The notes under the pieces are model-generated. The model was given only the letters and a program-made list of their open reading frames with translations, ran no database searches and was not told the DNA's origin. From Nanoarchaeota archaeon (GTDB taxonomy: Archaea; EX4484-52; LFW-46): 64,000 bases of DNA. The stretch is from positions 5,402 to 69,401 of the forward strand of contig JAHILE010000045.1 in the NCBI GenBank assembly GCA_018897155.1, in the 5' to 3' direction. Positions 23,775-32,273 of the stretch are shown here, piece by piece. The position numbers were made by a program, and so were the translations under genes. Each line of letters starts with the position of its first letter. Positions within the stretch are counted from its first letter, which is position 1.

Positions 23775-25958
23775 TCACTTTGAATTAATTCTATTGCTTT
23801 CTGTCTTTTGCTTAGAAGAAGCAATATCCCATGTAGCCTTATTTTCGGGCACGGCAGTTTGCACAGTTTTTGATTTGTTGTTATTCCATGCATCCTTTGT
23901 CTTGCACTTCGGGTCAATGCATAGAATCCACGGCCGTTTGCCTTTGGAAATAATTTTCACTATCGGCGAATTGCATTCTTTGCAGATATCCTTTGTTGTC
24001 TTGAGCATGCCAACCTGCGGCAGCGGATATGATGTTCTGCATCCGTCTGCATATCCCGAACATCCGACAAAGCGTTTTTTTGTCATTTTGGAAACAATCA
24101 CTCGAAGGTCTTTTCCGCAAGCAGGGCAAATGCCTACAATATTTTCAACTGCAGCGGTTTCATTTAATGCTATAAGAAGCGCGCCTCCGACCTCTTTTTC
24201 CTTAAGCCTGAATTTTGAAAGTTCGCTTGTCAGTTCTGCTTCTGCTTCTGAAAGCACGTCTTTTGGCAATCTTTTCTTTTTTTCAATATCTGCTATCTCA
24301 TCTTCAAACCTGCGCGTGAGTTCAACAGAAACAATCTCGGGCAGGTATTTTTCAAGTACGCTGCTTGTCTTCAGGCCAAGGTCACTTACTTCGATTGGCG
24401 TGCCTTTTACATAGCCGCGCAGCACCAGGTTGTTGACGATTTCCGCGCGCGTCGCCTTTGTTCCAATATTCAGCCGTTCCATCTCGCGAATAATTGATGC
24501 CGGCGTGTACCTTCGCGGAGGCTCTGTTTCTTTTGCAAGAAGATTGAGCTTTTTCACATCGATTTTCTGCCCTTCTGTTAGAGGCGGAAGAATGACGTCC
24601 TTGTTTTTTGAATACGGCGCGTAAAGCAAATACCAATTCGGCTCAACATTTCTTTTTCCGGATGCGTTGAATATGTGCGGGCCGATATTTAGTTTTGCCG
24701 CTATGTTTTCGTTTAATGCGGCGTCGCCGAATGTTGCAATAAAGCGCTTTACAACAAGGTCGTAGACCTTCTTTTCATAGGGGTTCAGGGACTTTGGAGC
24801 CTCGCCGGTCGGGTGTATTGCAGGGTGCGCTTCGTCTGTTTTTTGGCCCTCATTCGGAACAAGCGTTTTCTTTGACAGAACGATTTTTGCGATTTGCGCA
24901 TATTCTGCCTGTTTTGCGAGATTTTCAAGAATGCTCCTGAGATTAAGCACTGCCGGCAGCTTTTGCGACGATGTTCGCGGATAGCTGATAAGCGCTGCTT
25001 CATATAGTTTTTGCGCTATTTCCTGTGTCATTTTTGGGGATAGTTTAAATGTTCTGTAAGCTTCTGTCTGAAGGTCTGTCAGGTTGAATGGCTCCGGAGG
25101 CTTGTGCATTACTGTCTTTTTATTAACTTTAGAGACAATCGCGTCTTTTCCAGTGCATTCTTCAACTATTTTCTTTGCGTCAGCTTCTTTTTCGATTTTT
25201 GAGCCTTGCTCAAAAAGCTTCGAGCTTTGCGAGATGATTTTTTCGTTTTCATAAAGCGCAGAGAAGTCTTTTGCTTGGAGCTCAATCTGCCAGAAGGGAG
25301 TCGATTTGAATGCTTTTATTGCAAGCTCTTTGTCTGCAAGAATTTTCAAAGTAGGTCCCTGCACTCTGCCGGAACTCATTATTTTGTATTTGCCGGCGCT
25401 TTTCATTGCAAGTGTGAGTGCGCGCGATACATTTATGCCGAAATAATAATCAAGAATATGCCGTGTAACGCCGGCATTGGCAAGGTCGCGTTCGATGTGC
25501 GGGCTTGCATTGTCGTAGGATTTTTCAAGTTCTGCTTTTGTAAGCGTGGAGTATTTCATCCTCTTTGCATCATTGACTTTGCAGATGAATCGCAGGATGT
25601 TGTATGCGATGACTTCGCCTTCTATATCAAAGTCTGTTCCGACAACAAAGCTGTCAGCGTCTTTTGCAAGCGCTTTTAGCGTATCATAATAGTTCTTGAC
25701 ATAGGCGGCGTCTTTTGAAATCTTGAAAGTCGGCAGCCATTCGACGTCAAAAACCGGGTAGGTCCAGGTGCCGCTTTTCTGCTTTAAGCCAAATATGTGG
25801 CCGACTGCAGGCACAACTACGATTGTCTTTCCATTGCGCGTGATTTCGTAGTATTTGACTGATTTGATGGATTTTACTGCGCGCTTTCCATCGGCGATTG
25901 AGGCAGAAATTCTATCTGCAGCATTCGGTTTTTCGGCAATCAGAAGCTCGTATGACAT
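23775..25958 (-). CDS. topA: DNA topoisomerase I, type IA
   Basis: Relaxes negative supercoils by passing one strand through a transient break. 727 residues. The N-terminal Toprim domain has LLIAEKPNAA (5-14) and the acidic cluster TDFDIEGE (108-115). The active-site tyrosine is Y326 in ISYPRTSS. The C-terminus carries zinc ribbons (CPACGKDL...CSGYADGC and CKECNSPI...CIDPKC) and ends in a basic, Asn/Ser-rich tail. Confidence 0.96.
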   Translation of the reverse strand: MSYELLIAEKPNAADRISASIADGKRAVKSIKSVKYYEITRNGKTIVVVPAVGHIFGLKQKSGTWTYPVFDVEWLPTFKISKDAAYVKNYYDTLKALAKDADSFVVGTDFDIEGEVIAYNILRFICKVNDAKRMKYSTLTKAELEKSYDNASPHIERDLANAGVTRHILDYYFGINVSRALTLAMKSAGKYKIMSSGRVQGPTLKILADKELAIKAFKSTPFWQIELQAKDFSALYENEKIISQSSKLFEQGSKIEKEADAKKIVEECTGKDAIVSKVNKKTVMHKPPEPFNLTDLQTEAYRTFKLSPKMTQEIAQKLYEAALISYPRTSSQKLPAVLNLRSILENLAKQAEYAQIAKIVLSKKTLVPNEGQKTDEAHPAIHPTGEAPKSLNPYEKKVYDLVVKRFIATFGDAALNENIAAKLNIGPHIFNASGKRNVEPNWYLLYAPYSKNKDVILPPLTEGQKIDVKKLNLLAKETEPPRRYTPASIIREMERLNIGTKATRAEIVNNLVLRGYVKGTPIEVSDLGLKTSSVLEKYLPEIVSVELTRRFEDEIADIEKKKRLPKDVLSEAEAELTSELSKFRLKEKEVGGALLIALNETAAVENIVGICPACGKDLRVIVSKMTKKRFVGCSGYADGCRTSYPLPQVGMLKTTKDICKECNSPIVKIISKGKRPWILCIDPKCKTKDAWNNNKSKTVQTAVPENKATWDIASSKQKTESNRINSK

Positions 25959-26093
25959 TTTATTCTGGTTTGTGTAAGGCGAAGAAAGTTTATAAGCTTT
26001 GTAAGGAATCTGATTTTTGAGGGTATTTTTGAAACTTTGTTATGAATTAAAATGTTTATAAATACTGTTGGGTAATTGTATTATGTGAGTGAT

Positions 26094-26423
26094 ATGGCAT
26101 ATAAGAATAATTCAAAAGGTCTTGAAATGGCTGACGTTAAAATTCAAGAATCTGACGTAGATGAAGTGTATGCTGCTGCAATTAAACCTAAGATGCACAA
26201 TTTTGAATCCGCCGTACATCGGATTGAAGAACAACATGGACAACCATATGCTATAGGTGCTCTCGTTAAAGCAAGGGAGAAATTATTGGATGACGTGCCC
26301 GGAATGGTGACATTTGATGGAAGAGGACACGCAATTATGAAAAACACATCCAGTAATGATGCATATTTAAAAGGTAATGAATGGATAGAACATGAATTGA
26401 GGAAAAAGAATGTTTTGAAATAA
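26094..26423 (+). CDS. Hypothetical protein
   Basis: About 109 residues from ATG 26094, soluble and helical, no recognised family. The start is chosen because GTGAGTGAT lies directly upstream; a TTG at 26076 is in frame. A TATA box (TTATAAAT, near 26056) is well placed for a short leader. Confidence 0.6.
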   Translation: MAYKNNSKGLEMADVKIQESDVDEVYAAAIKPKMHNFESAVHRIEEQHGQPYAIGALVKAREKLLDDVPGMVTFDGRGHAIMKNTSSNDAYLKGNEWIEHELRKKNVLK

Positions 26424-26468
26424 TTTTAGCTTTATAATAATTTGCCTTTGACATTTCCTTAAGTATAA

Positions 26469-26795
26469 TTAATCCTTCAGCCTTAACACAAAATTCTTAT
26501 CGGCCTCTACAAGTTCAGTTATCGGAACAAGCCGCCAGCCGGCATTGTCGCGCTTGATACAATAGACGCATTCGCCTCCGAATTCTTCTGCGACTTTCTC
26601 AAGATGCCGGACTTCTGCTTTGTTAAGATAAATAATATCTGATGCAGTTGATTTGCACTCGATTATCAGGATTTTGCCATTTCTTGCACAGACTAAATCA
26701 GGCTTTTTGCTTCCGCCCGAACGGATTACTGTCCAGCCGTCGGATTCAAGATGCAGTTTCAACGCGCGCTCAAATGCATAGCCTTTTTTGTACAT
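26469..26795 (-). CDS. hjc: Holliday junction resolvase Hjc
   Basis: Cuts four-way junctions in homologous recombination. 108 residues, slightly short for the family. The conserved N-terminal KGYAFERALKLHLESDGW, then the nuclease core RSGGSKKPDLVCARNGKILIIECKS (metal residues D and E-x-K) are clear. A GAGGATT ribosome-binding site precedes the ATG. RM locus 2 begins 30 bases upstream on the same strand. Confidence 0.95.
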   Translation of the reverse strand: MYKKGYAFERALKLHLESDGWTVIRSGGSKKPDLVCARNGKILIIECKSTASDIIYLNKAEVRHLEKVAEEFGGECVYCIKRDNAGWRLVPITELVEADKNFVLRLKD

Positions 26796-26825
26796 GTGAA
26801 TCCTCTTGAAGAAATTCTGCCGCGT

Positions 26826-27890
26826 TTATAATGGATTTGCCTGCAGCGACCATTTTCCTTTAAGCTGTTTTATGTCATATCCTCTTTCCTTCAAGAAAGG
26901 CGCGATTTCAGTTGTTGTCGGAAACTCAGAATTGAATTCTCTTTTTAAATCGGAAATAAGGGGCTTTCCCAAAGAAGATTCATACTTTTGCGAGAGGCAT
27001 AGCGCATACCATTCTTTCAAATTGGAAAATGTTATTATTCCTTGAATCCTGCTGCTAAAAGGCAGTTGCTTCATAACTGTGTTTACTGTTTTTGCTTCAG
27101 CGTCAAGGCAAACCAATATTATTTTGTCCGCGCTTATTGTGTCAGAAACGTCTTCCGCCAATTCCTCGCTCAAAGAAACATGCTTTACTTGAACAGCAGG
27201 CCCGAAATTAGACCACATATCTAAGCCTCTGTCGGCCGCGTTGGTGACGCCCGCTCGAAATAGCTTTGCAGGCATGCTTATTCTCTTTTTATTTTTCGAA
27301 AGCCCGAGCGTCAATTTAATGAAATCCTTAAAATCGCTTAAAATCTCTTCATTAGAATCTTTTATTGATATGCTGACTTCCGCATTTAATGCGCGCACAA
27401 TCGCGCTGAACAGCGCGTAAACGGTTATTTCATACGCTTTGTCCACGCTTCTCTTTAAGCCGGGATTTTGCGCAAATAATGATAGGAACTCATCAAGCCC
27501 GAAAGTTTTCGGCGTTGCGGAATCAATATATCTATATGCGCCGAGCACCATCGATAGCCTTTCCTGAAGCCTGTGGTATATGTAGTTTTCGACAAGCCCT
27601 CCGTTTTTTTTGTTGAATTCCGCCAGTTCCCTGAGAAATTCCGGCGGCATTGCGTTAGGCTCGAAAAGATTGTCTTGGAATTTTTGAGATGATGTGGAAA
27701 CTCTTCCGATAAGCCTTCTGCTGACCTCATCTCTCCATTTTTTGCTGATATTTTTATAGGATTCAAAATCAGAAGGATTTGCGCTATTTTCGCTCCTATA
27801 ATGGTGCAGAATTTCCGCAATCTGTATGGGCTTGTATAAATGAACTCTGCTCTTTCTTATAATTTTATCCAGCGCAATTTTGCTTTTAAT
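26826..27890 (-). CDS. HaeII-family type II restriction endonuclease, apparent ATT start
   Basis: By similarity to HaeII it should cut RGCGCY-type sites. The frame matches that family from its N-terminus (ALDKIIRKSRVHLYKPIQIAEIL) through KKWRDE, RLIGRVSTSSQKFQDNLFE, PGLKRSVDKAYEI and VQVKHVSLS to the end. The first ATG in frame (27650) would remove 80 conserved residues. No ATG, GTG or TTG exists between it and the stop at 27897-27899. An ATT at 27890 is preceded by GGTGAT with a 5-base gap, the local ribosome-binding pattern, and gives 354 residues, close to HaeII itself. The gene overlaps the methyltransferase end by 5 bases. Confidence 0.85.
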   Translation of the reverse strand: MKSKIALDKIIRKSRVHLYKPIQIAEILHHYRSENSANPSDFESYKNISKKWRDEVSRRLIGRVSTSSQKFQDNLFEPNAMPPEFLRELAEFNKKNGGLVENYIYHRLQERLSMVLGAYRYIDSATPKTFGLDEFLSLFAQNPGLKRSVDKAYEITVYALFSAIVRALNAEVSISIKDSNEEILSDFKDFIKLTLGLSKNKKRISMPAKLFRAGVTNAADRGLDMWSNFGPAVQVKHVSLSEELAEDVSDTISADKIILVCLDAEAKTVNTVMKQLPFSSRIQGIITFSNLKEWYALCLSQKYESSLGKPLISDLKREFNSEFPTTTEIAPFLKERGYDIKQLKGKWSLQANPL

Positions 27891-28881
27891 AAGACATCAC
27901 CATTTGCAATGAAGTTTGTTTGCAGCCATTTTTAGTCGCGATTATGGCCGGAAGCGGCTCGGATCGCATTGCCGCAATCATTCTTTTTGCCACTTCTCGA
28001 ATCATATTCACAGGAACGCTGTTTCCGGCAAGCTTCTTTATCTGCGCGTCCGGAACAGCCATTTTGAAGCTTTTTGGAAATCCTTGCAGCAAAAGCTGCT
28101 CTCTTGGGGTGAGGCGCCGTATTCCATCCACCAGCAAATAATTATGCGATGCTCCAGATCTCAGGGCGCACGAATATTCATGAACTCCTATATGGCCTTC
28201 TTTGTTTTCGTGCCAGATAGACGGCTTCGGGACTTTCTTTTCTCCGATTTTAGCCAATCTTTTTTTAACAATATCCTCGGAAGCAAAATACTTTTTATCC
28301 ACCATATCGTGCGATTCTATAATTTCGATTAGGCGCGCTTCCCTTTTTAATGGCTCAGGAAACGTAAATGGATAGTTTTTCTTAAATCCGACAATAATAA
28401 CCCGCTCTCTTTTTTGAGGCAGCCCATAATCCAGCGCATTTAATACTTTCCAATGAGTCTGATACCCCAATTGTTCGAGCTTAAACAGTATTGCTTTGAA
28501 CGTTCTTCCTTTGTCATGGCTTGCGAGCCGTTTAACGTTTTCCAGCAAAAATGCTTCCGGCTCCTTTTCTTTCAATATTCTCTCAATTTCGAAAAATAAT
28601 GTTCCTCGAGTATCCGCAAATCCTAACCCCTTGCCAATTATGCTAAATGGCTGGCATGGAAAGCCCGCAAGCAGCAGGTCATGATCCGGAATTTCGCTTG
28701 AAGGTATTTTGGTGATGTCTCCTTTTGGCATTTCCCCAAAGTTCGCTTCATACATTTTTTGAGCCGCAGAATCAAATTCAGAAGAAAATACGCACAAACC
28801 TCCCAATTCTTCAAAAGGAATCCTAATGCCGCCGATTCCCGCAAAAAGATCTATGAATTTAAACGCTCGCTCCATATTCAT
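27886..28881 (-). CDS. DNA (cytosine-5) methyltransferase, partner of the HaeII-like nuclease
   Basis: 331 residues. Motif I FIDLFAGIGGIR (about 8-19), motif IV AGFPCQPFS with the catalytic Cys, motif VI LLENVKRL, motif VIII QKRERV, and motif X near GNSVPVNMI. It should protect the HaeII-like target by C5 methylation. The target-recognition domain is about 185-270. Its last codons overlap the endonuclease start. A start at the third codon (MERAFKF) is possible. Confidence 0.95.
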   Translation of the reverse strand: MNMERAFKFIDLFAGIGGIRIPFEELGGLCVFSSEFDSAAQKMYEANFGEMPKGDITKIPSSEIPDHDLLLAGFPCQPFSIIGKGLGFADTRGTLFFEIERILKEKEPEAFLLENVKRLASHDKGRTFKAILFKLEQLGYQTHWKVLNALDYGLPQKRERVIIVGFKKNYPFTFPEPLKREARLIEIIESHDMVDKKYFASEDIVKKRLAKIGEKKVPKPSIWHENKEGHIGVHEYSCALRSGASHNYLLVDGIRRLTPREQLLLQGFPKSFKMAVPDAQIKKLAGNSVPVNMIREVAKRMIAAMRSEPLPAIIATKNGCKQTSLQMVMSY

Positions 28882-28939
28882 TCAATATGTGTTTTCGCGC
28901 TTATTAACCTTGCCATATCCATTAATTTAATGGCTTGAT

Positions 28940-29356
28940 ATGGCGGACACAGTCACTAAAAAAGAAAGAAGCAGAATCATGGCTAAAATAAAAAGCAAGA
29001 ACACCCGAGTTGAAATGACCTTTAGAAAACAGCTGCGCACAAATGAAATACGTTATCGCTTAAACTATGCGCTGGAAGGGAAGCCGGATATTGTGATTCC
29101 TTCAAAGAAACTCGCAATATTTATTGACGGCTGTTTTTGGCACGGATGCGCAAAGCATTTCAGGATGCCAAAATCCAATAAAGCATATTGGCGCTCAAAG
29201 ATAGAAAGAAATATGGCGCGGGACAAAGCCGTGAAAAAAACTCTGAAATCAAAAGGGTGGAAAGTGATGCGTATTTGGGAGCATGAAATTAAAAACAGTT
29301 CTGAAAGAGCCGCGAAAAGGGTAAAACGCGTTTTAAACCCGTTTAAAAGTATATAA
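28940..29356 (+). CDS. vsr: Very-short-patch-repair endonuclease, second copy
   Basis: 138 residues with the Vsr signature RSRIMAKIKSKNTRVEM, KPDIVIPSKKLAIFIDGCFWHGC and the C-terminal KVMRIWEHEI. It is divergent from the C5 methyltransferase 58 bases away and should repair deamination damage at that enzyme's sites. It differs clearly in sequence from the Vsr at 17098-17496, so the two are not a recent duplication. Confidence 0.95.
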   Translation: MADTVTKKERSRIMAKIKSKNTRVEMTFRKQLRTNEIRYRLNYALEGKPDIVIPSKKLAIFIDGCFWHGCAKHFRMPKSNKAYWRSKIERNMARDKAVKKTLKSKGWKVMRIWEHEIKNSSERAAKRVKRVLNPFKSI

Positions 29357-29379
29357 AGGTTCTGTTTTATATAGTCAAA

Positions 29380-29440
29380 CATCCCGCATTCGTCAGCGCT
29401 TCGAGCAAGTGCGATGAATCAGCGTGTTACTTGCGGGATA
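29380..29440 (+). ncRNA. Candidate small structured RNA or structured leader
   Basis: ATCCCGCA (29381-29388) pairs with TGCGGGAT (29432-29439). Inside it, TTCGTC and GCGCTT pair with AAGTGC and GATGAA to form a 12-bp stem with one bulged A and the loop CGAGC. A TATA box (GTATATAAAG, 29349-29358) is centred 27 bases before the first stem, so transcription should begin at the structure. It could be an independent RNA or the leader of the DUF167 gene at 29460. It is not a tRNA: there is no T arm. Confidence 0.4.
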
Positions 29441-29459
29441 CATATAATAATTAACTGAT

Positions 29460-29744
29460 ATGAATTTTATGTTTGAAATCAAAGGAAATAATGTGATGAT
29501 GTCGGTTACAGTAAAGCCGCTCTCACATAGATTTAAAATACTGGTCGATGAAAACAGAATTATCATATGCTTGAAGAGCATACCTGAAGACAATAAGGCG
29601 AATATCGAACTTATAAAAGGGCTTGAGAGGCTTTTGAAAAAACATCTTTCGATTGTTTCGGGCGAAAAGTCAAAAAAAAAGAAATTGTTGATATACAACG
29701 CAACTGAAAGCGAAATCAGACGCGCGTTTGAACGATCTCGGTAG
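29460..29744 (+). CDS. DUF167 (YggU/UPF0235) family protein
   Basis: 94 residues, or 91 from the second ATG. The pattern VTVKPLSHRFKILVDENRIIICLKSIPEDNKANIELIKGLERLLKK matches the DUF167 fold, a small alpha/beta protein of unknown function found in all domains of life. It may share a transcript with the structured element at 29380. Confidence 0.8.
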   Translation: MNFMFEIKGNNVMMSVTVKPLSHRFKILVDENRIIICLKSIPEDNKANIELIKGLERLLKKHLSIVSGEKSKKKKLLIYNATESEIRRAFERSR

Positions 29745-29781
29745 GAGATTAATATTTATCAAATTCACCATTTGTTTATAT

Positions 29782-29817
29782 TCGGAATTGACTTCCGATT
29801 ATTGATTGGAAAATCAA
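29782..29817. other. Two adjacent hairpins between the DUF167 gene and dnaG
   Basis: TCGGAA-TTGAC-TTCCGA (29782-29798) and TTGATT-GGAA-AATCAA (29802-29817) are perfect 6-bp hairpins in tandem, in an otherwise gene-free 187-base gap. They may mark the end of the DUF167 transcript. Confidence 0.35.
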
Positions 29818-29930
29818 AAACATCCAAATACAGATAATGTTAATCTCTTTCTGAATTGGCGTGCGTAATTTGAATCGTATTCTTTTGCTAATGACTAAAA
29901 ATAACATTTAATGTAATTTGAGTGATATCT

Positions 29931-31265
29931 ATGGCAAAACTAGCACAAACATCAGTGAAATACCTGATAAAGGCAAAATTTGACGCAAGTGGAATAGTTG
30001 AAAAACCCGATGTTATCGGGGCTCTTTTTGGACAAACTGAAGGCCTTCTTGGTCCTGAGCTTGATTTGAGGGAGCTTCAGCGAACCGGTCGAATAGGCAG
30101 AATCGAAGTGAAAAGCGTTTCGCAAAGAGGAAAGGCTGTTGGAGAAATTACAATACCATCGAGCCTTGACAGCACAGAAACTGCACTTATCGCAGCATCT
30201 CTTGAAACAATAGATCGCGTAGGTCCGTGTGATGCTAAAATACATATAGAATCTGTTGAGGATCTTCGCACAATAAAGAGAAACTACATTGTCGAACGGG
30301 CAAAGGAACTTCTTGCAGGCCTTCTTAATCAGATGCCGGATACAGCGGTTATGAGTGAGGAGCTTATGCAGAACCTTAGAACCGCAGAAGTTGTGGAATT
30401 CAAGGGCTTGCCAGCAGGTCCGGATGTTTTAACAGGCGATGCAATAATAGTTTGCGAAGGAAGAGCTGATGTTGTAAACCTGCTTAAACACGGTGTGAAA
30501 AATGCTGTAGCAATAGGCGGAACTTCCGTTCCCCAGGCTTTTGCAGAAATCTTCCGTGAAAAAGAAGTTACTGTTTTCCTTGATGGAGACCGCGGAGGAG
30601 ATATAATCCTTAAAGAGCTGCAGCAGCTTGGAGAAATTGATTTTGTTGCAAGAGCTCCTGAAGGAAAGGAAGTTGAGGAGCTGACAAAGAAAGAAATATT
30701 CAAAGCGCTTAGGGACAAGGTTCCAACAGGGCAGGCGACTGATATCAGGCCACTTTCGCAGCCGCAGCATCAACAGACTGTGAATCACGGGGCTGACTTT
30801 ATTTCGCAGAATGAACGGGCTGAGCCTTTTGATGTTTTGGAAACATCTGAATCAAAGGAAAAATCCGCGCAGTTCAAGAGCTATTCTGTGAAGACCTCTA
30901 CACCTATTTTATCGAACACGAGGCGCGTAACATCTGTTTCATCATCAAGCGCGCCAATGAAAAAGAAGGCCCTTGATAGCGAAACGTCAGCCAAATTCAA
31001 GGAGCATTTGAGCGAGCTTGTAGGGACGCGCGCTGCAGCAATCTTTGACAAGGACAGCAATTTTGTCGGAAGAGTGCCTGTGAAGGAAATAACAACGTCT
31101 CTTAAGCAGATTGAGAGCCCTTCTGCAGTGATTCTTGACGGATATATAGACAAGTTTCTTGTGAAAGCTGCTGAGGATGCCGGAGTGCAGTTCTTAATCG
31201 GCACATCGCTGAAAGACAAGCCGTTTTCGAGCAAACTGTCGATAATCAGCGAGAACGAATTATAA
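29931..31265 (+). CDS. dnaG: Archaeal DnaG Toprim protein
   Basis: Archaeal DnaG has a Toprim primase domain and is also associated with the RNA exosome as its poly(A)-binding cap component. 444 residues. The N-terminal domain (MAKLAQTSVKYLIKAKFDASGIVEKPDVIGALFGQTEGLLG) is diagnostic. The Toprim domain is about 165-255 with IIVCEGRADV (E176) and FLDGDRGGD (D218, D220). ATG 29931 follows GAGTGAT, a ribosome-binding site; a GTG nine bases earlier is rejected. Confidence 0.96.
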   Translation: MAKLAQTSVKYLIKAKFDASGIVEKPDVIGALFGQTEGLLGPELDLRELQRTGRIGRIEVKSVSQRGKAVGEITIPSSLDSTETALIAASLETIDRVGPCDAKIHIESVEDLRTIKRNYIVERAKELLAGLLNQMPDTAVMSEELMQNLRTAEVVEFKGLPAGPDVLTGDAIIVCEGRADVVNLLKHGVKNAVAIGGTSVPQAFAEIFREKEVTVFLDGDRGGDIILKELQQLGEIDFVARAPEGKEVEELTKKEIFKALRDKVPTGQATDIRPLSQPQHQQTVNHGADFISQNERAEPFDVLETSESKEKSAQFKSYSVKTSTPILSNTRRVTSVSSSSAPMKKKALDSETSAKFKEHLSELVGTRAAAIFDKDSNFVGRVPVKEITTSLKQIESPSAVILDGYIDKFLVKAAEDAGVQFLIGTSLKDKPFSSKLSIISENEL

Positions 31266-31278
31266 ATTAGACTTATTT

Positions 31279-31301
31279 GCGGCGCCAAAAAATGGCGCCG
31301 C
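31279..31301 (+). promoter_or_regulatory. GC hairpin enclosing a start codon
   Basis: GCGGCGCC (31279-31286) pairs perfectly with GGCGCCGC (31294-31301) around the loop AAAAAAT. The ATG at 31292 of the following methyltransferase spans the end of the loop and the first base of the stem. Each arm contains GGCGCC, which is also an RGCGCY sequence. It stands 14 bases after the dnaG stop and could be a terminator or a translational switch. Confidence 0.45.
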
Positions 31302-32251
31302 GATATCCTTTTTATGATGTTTTTATGGAAAATCAATCAGAGCTTTCTGAAAAATTAGAGAATATCTGTAATGTGTTTAATATAACTCAGGTTCTGGATT
31401 TGAAAATAAATAACAAATATATACAAAAATATTATTTAGTAAACAGAATTCCATATTCTTTATTTCACAGCAGTACGGACCTAATTCATATGGCAATAAG
31501 TCGTGATGGTTTATACAAAGAAGATGATTTATTTGAACCTGCAAGAATTGTGGGCAATTATATCAATAAATCAGCAGGGCGAAGTGTTTTGGAATTGGCT
31601 ACGGGGCGCGGGGCAAATTCGGTTTATCTTTCCCGTAAATTTTCGGCTACAAAATTCTATGGGATAGACATATCTAAAGGGCAGTTGGAATACGCTTTTA
31701 AGAAAGCGAAAATCGTTCATAATTATTATCCTGATTTTGGCGATTATCACGACCTTAGCAGATTCAAAAATGAAACGTTTGATATCGTTTTTGTAGTCGA
31801 GGCGTTATGTTACAGCACCGATAAAAACAAGGTTTTGGCAGAAGCTTACCGCGTTTTAAAGAAAGATGGCGTTTTCATCATATTTGACGGATATTCAAAC
31901 AAAAATCTAAATCAATTATTGCATGAGGAAAGAATCGCATTACAGCTTGCCGGAAAGGGAATGGCGATGGAAAAATTTGAGAGCTATCGGAGTTTTATCC
32001 GCAAAGCAAAAAAAGAGAAGTTTAAGATAGATTTTGAAGAAAACGTCTCGCAATTTGTTCTTCCAAATATGGAGCGTTTCGAAAAGAAAGCCGCTTCATT
32101 TTTTAAACGCCCAAAAACAGCCAAGATACTCTCACGGATTCTTCCGAAAGAATTTACTTACAATATAATTTCAGGGTATTTATCAACAACACTGATGAGA
32201 CAGAATATATGTAATTATATGATAACTGTATTAAAGAAAGAAAAAAGATAA
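31292..32251 (+). CDS. Class I SAM-dependent methyltransferase
   Basis: About 319 residues. The Rossmann core has VLELATGRGANSVYLSRKF (motif I), FYGIDISKGQLEYA, FDIVFVVEALCYSTD and a later VLKKDGVFIIFDGY, typical of small-molecule or lipid methyltransferases of the Methyltransf_11 type. Substrate unknown. The start ATG 31292 is chosen because TTATAAAT is centred about 28 bases upstream; an ATG at 31325 is an alternative. Confidence 0.75.
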   Translation: MAPRYPFYDVFMENQSELSEKLENICNVFNITQVLDLKINNKYIQKYYLVNRIPYSLFHSSTDLIHMAISRDGLYKEDDLFEPARIVGNYINKSAGRSVLELATGRGANSVYLSRKFSATKFYGIDISKGQLEYAFKKAKIVHNYYPDFGDYHDLSRFKNETFDIVFVVEALCYSTDKNKVLAEAYRVLKKDGVFIIFDGYSNKNLNQLLHEERIALQLAGKGMAMEKFESYRSFIRKAKKEKFKIDFEENVSQFVLPNMERFEKKAASFFKRPKTAKILSRILPKEFTYNIISGYLSTTLMRQNICNYMITVLKKEKR

Positions 32252-32273
32252 TCTATTGATAGGTGTTTTGAAA

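Noticed and set aside
29380-29440. tRNA-like gene because of the GC-rich closing stem
   Set aside because: No T arm, no anticodon arm and no conserved TTC loop could be found.
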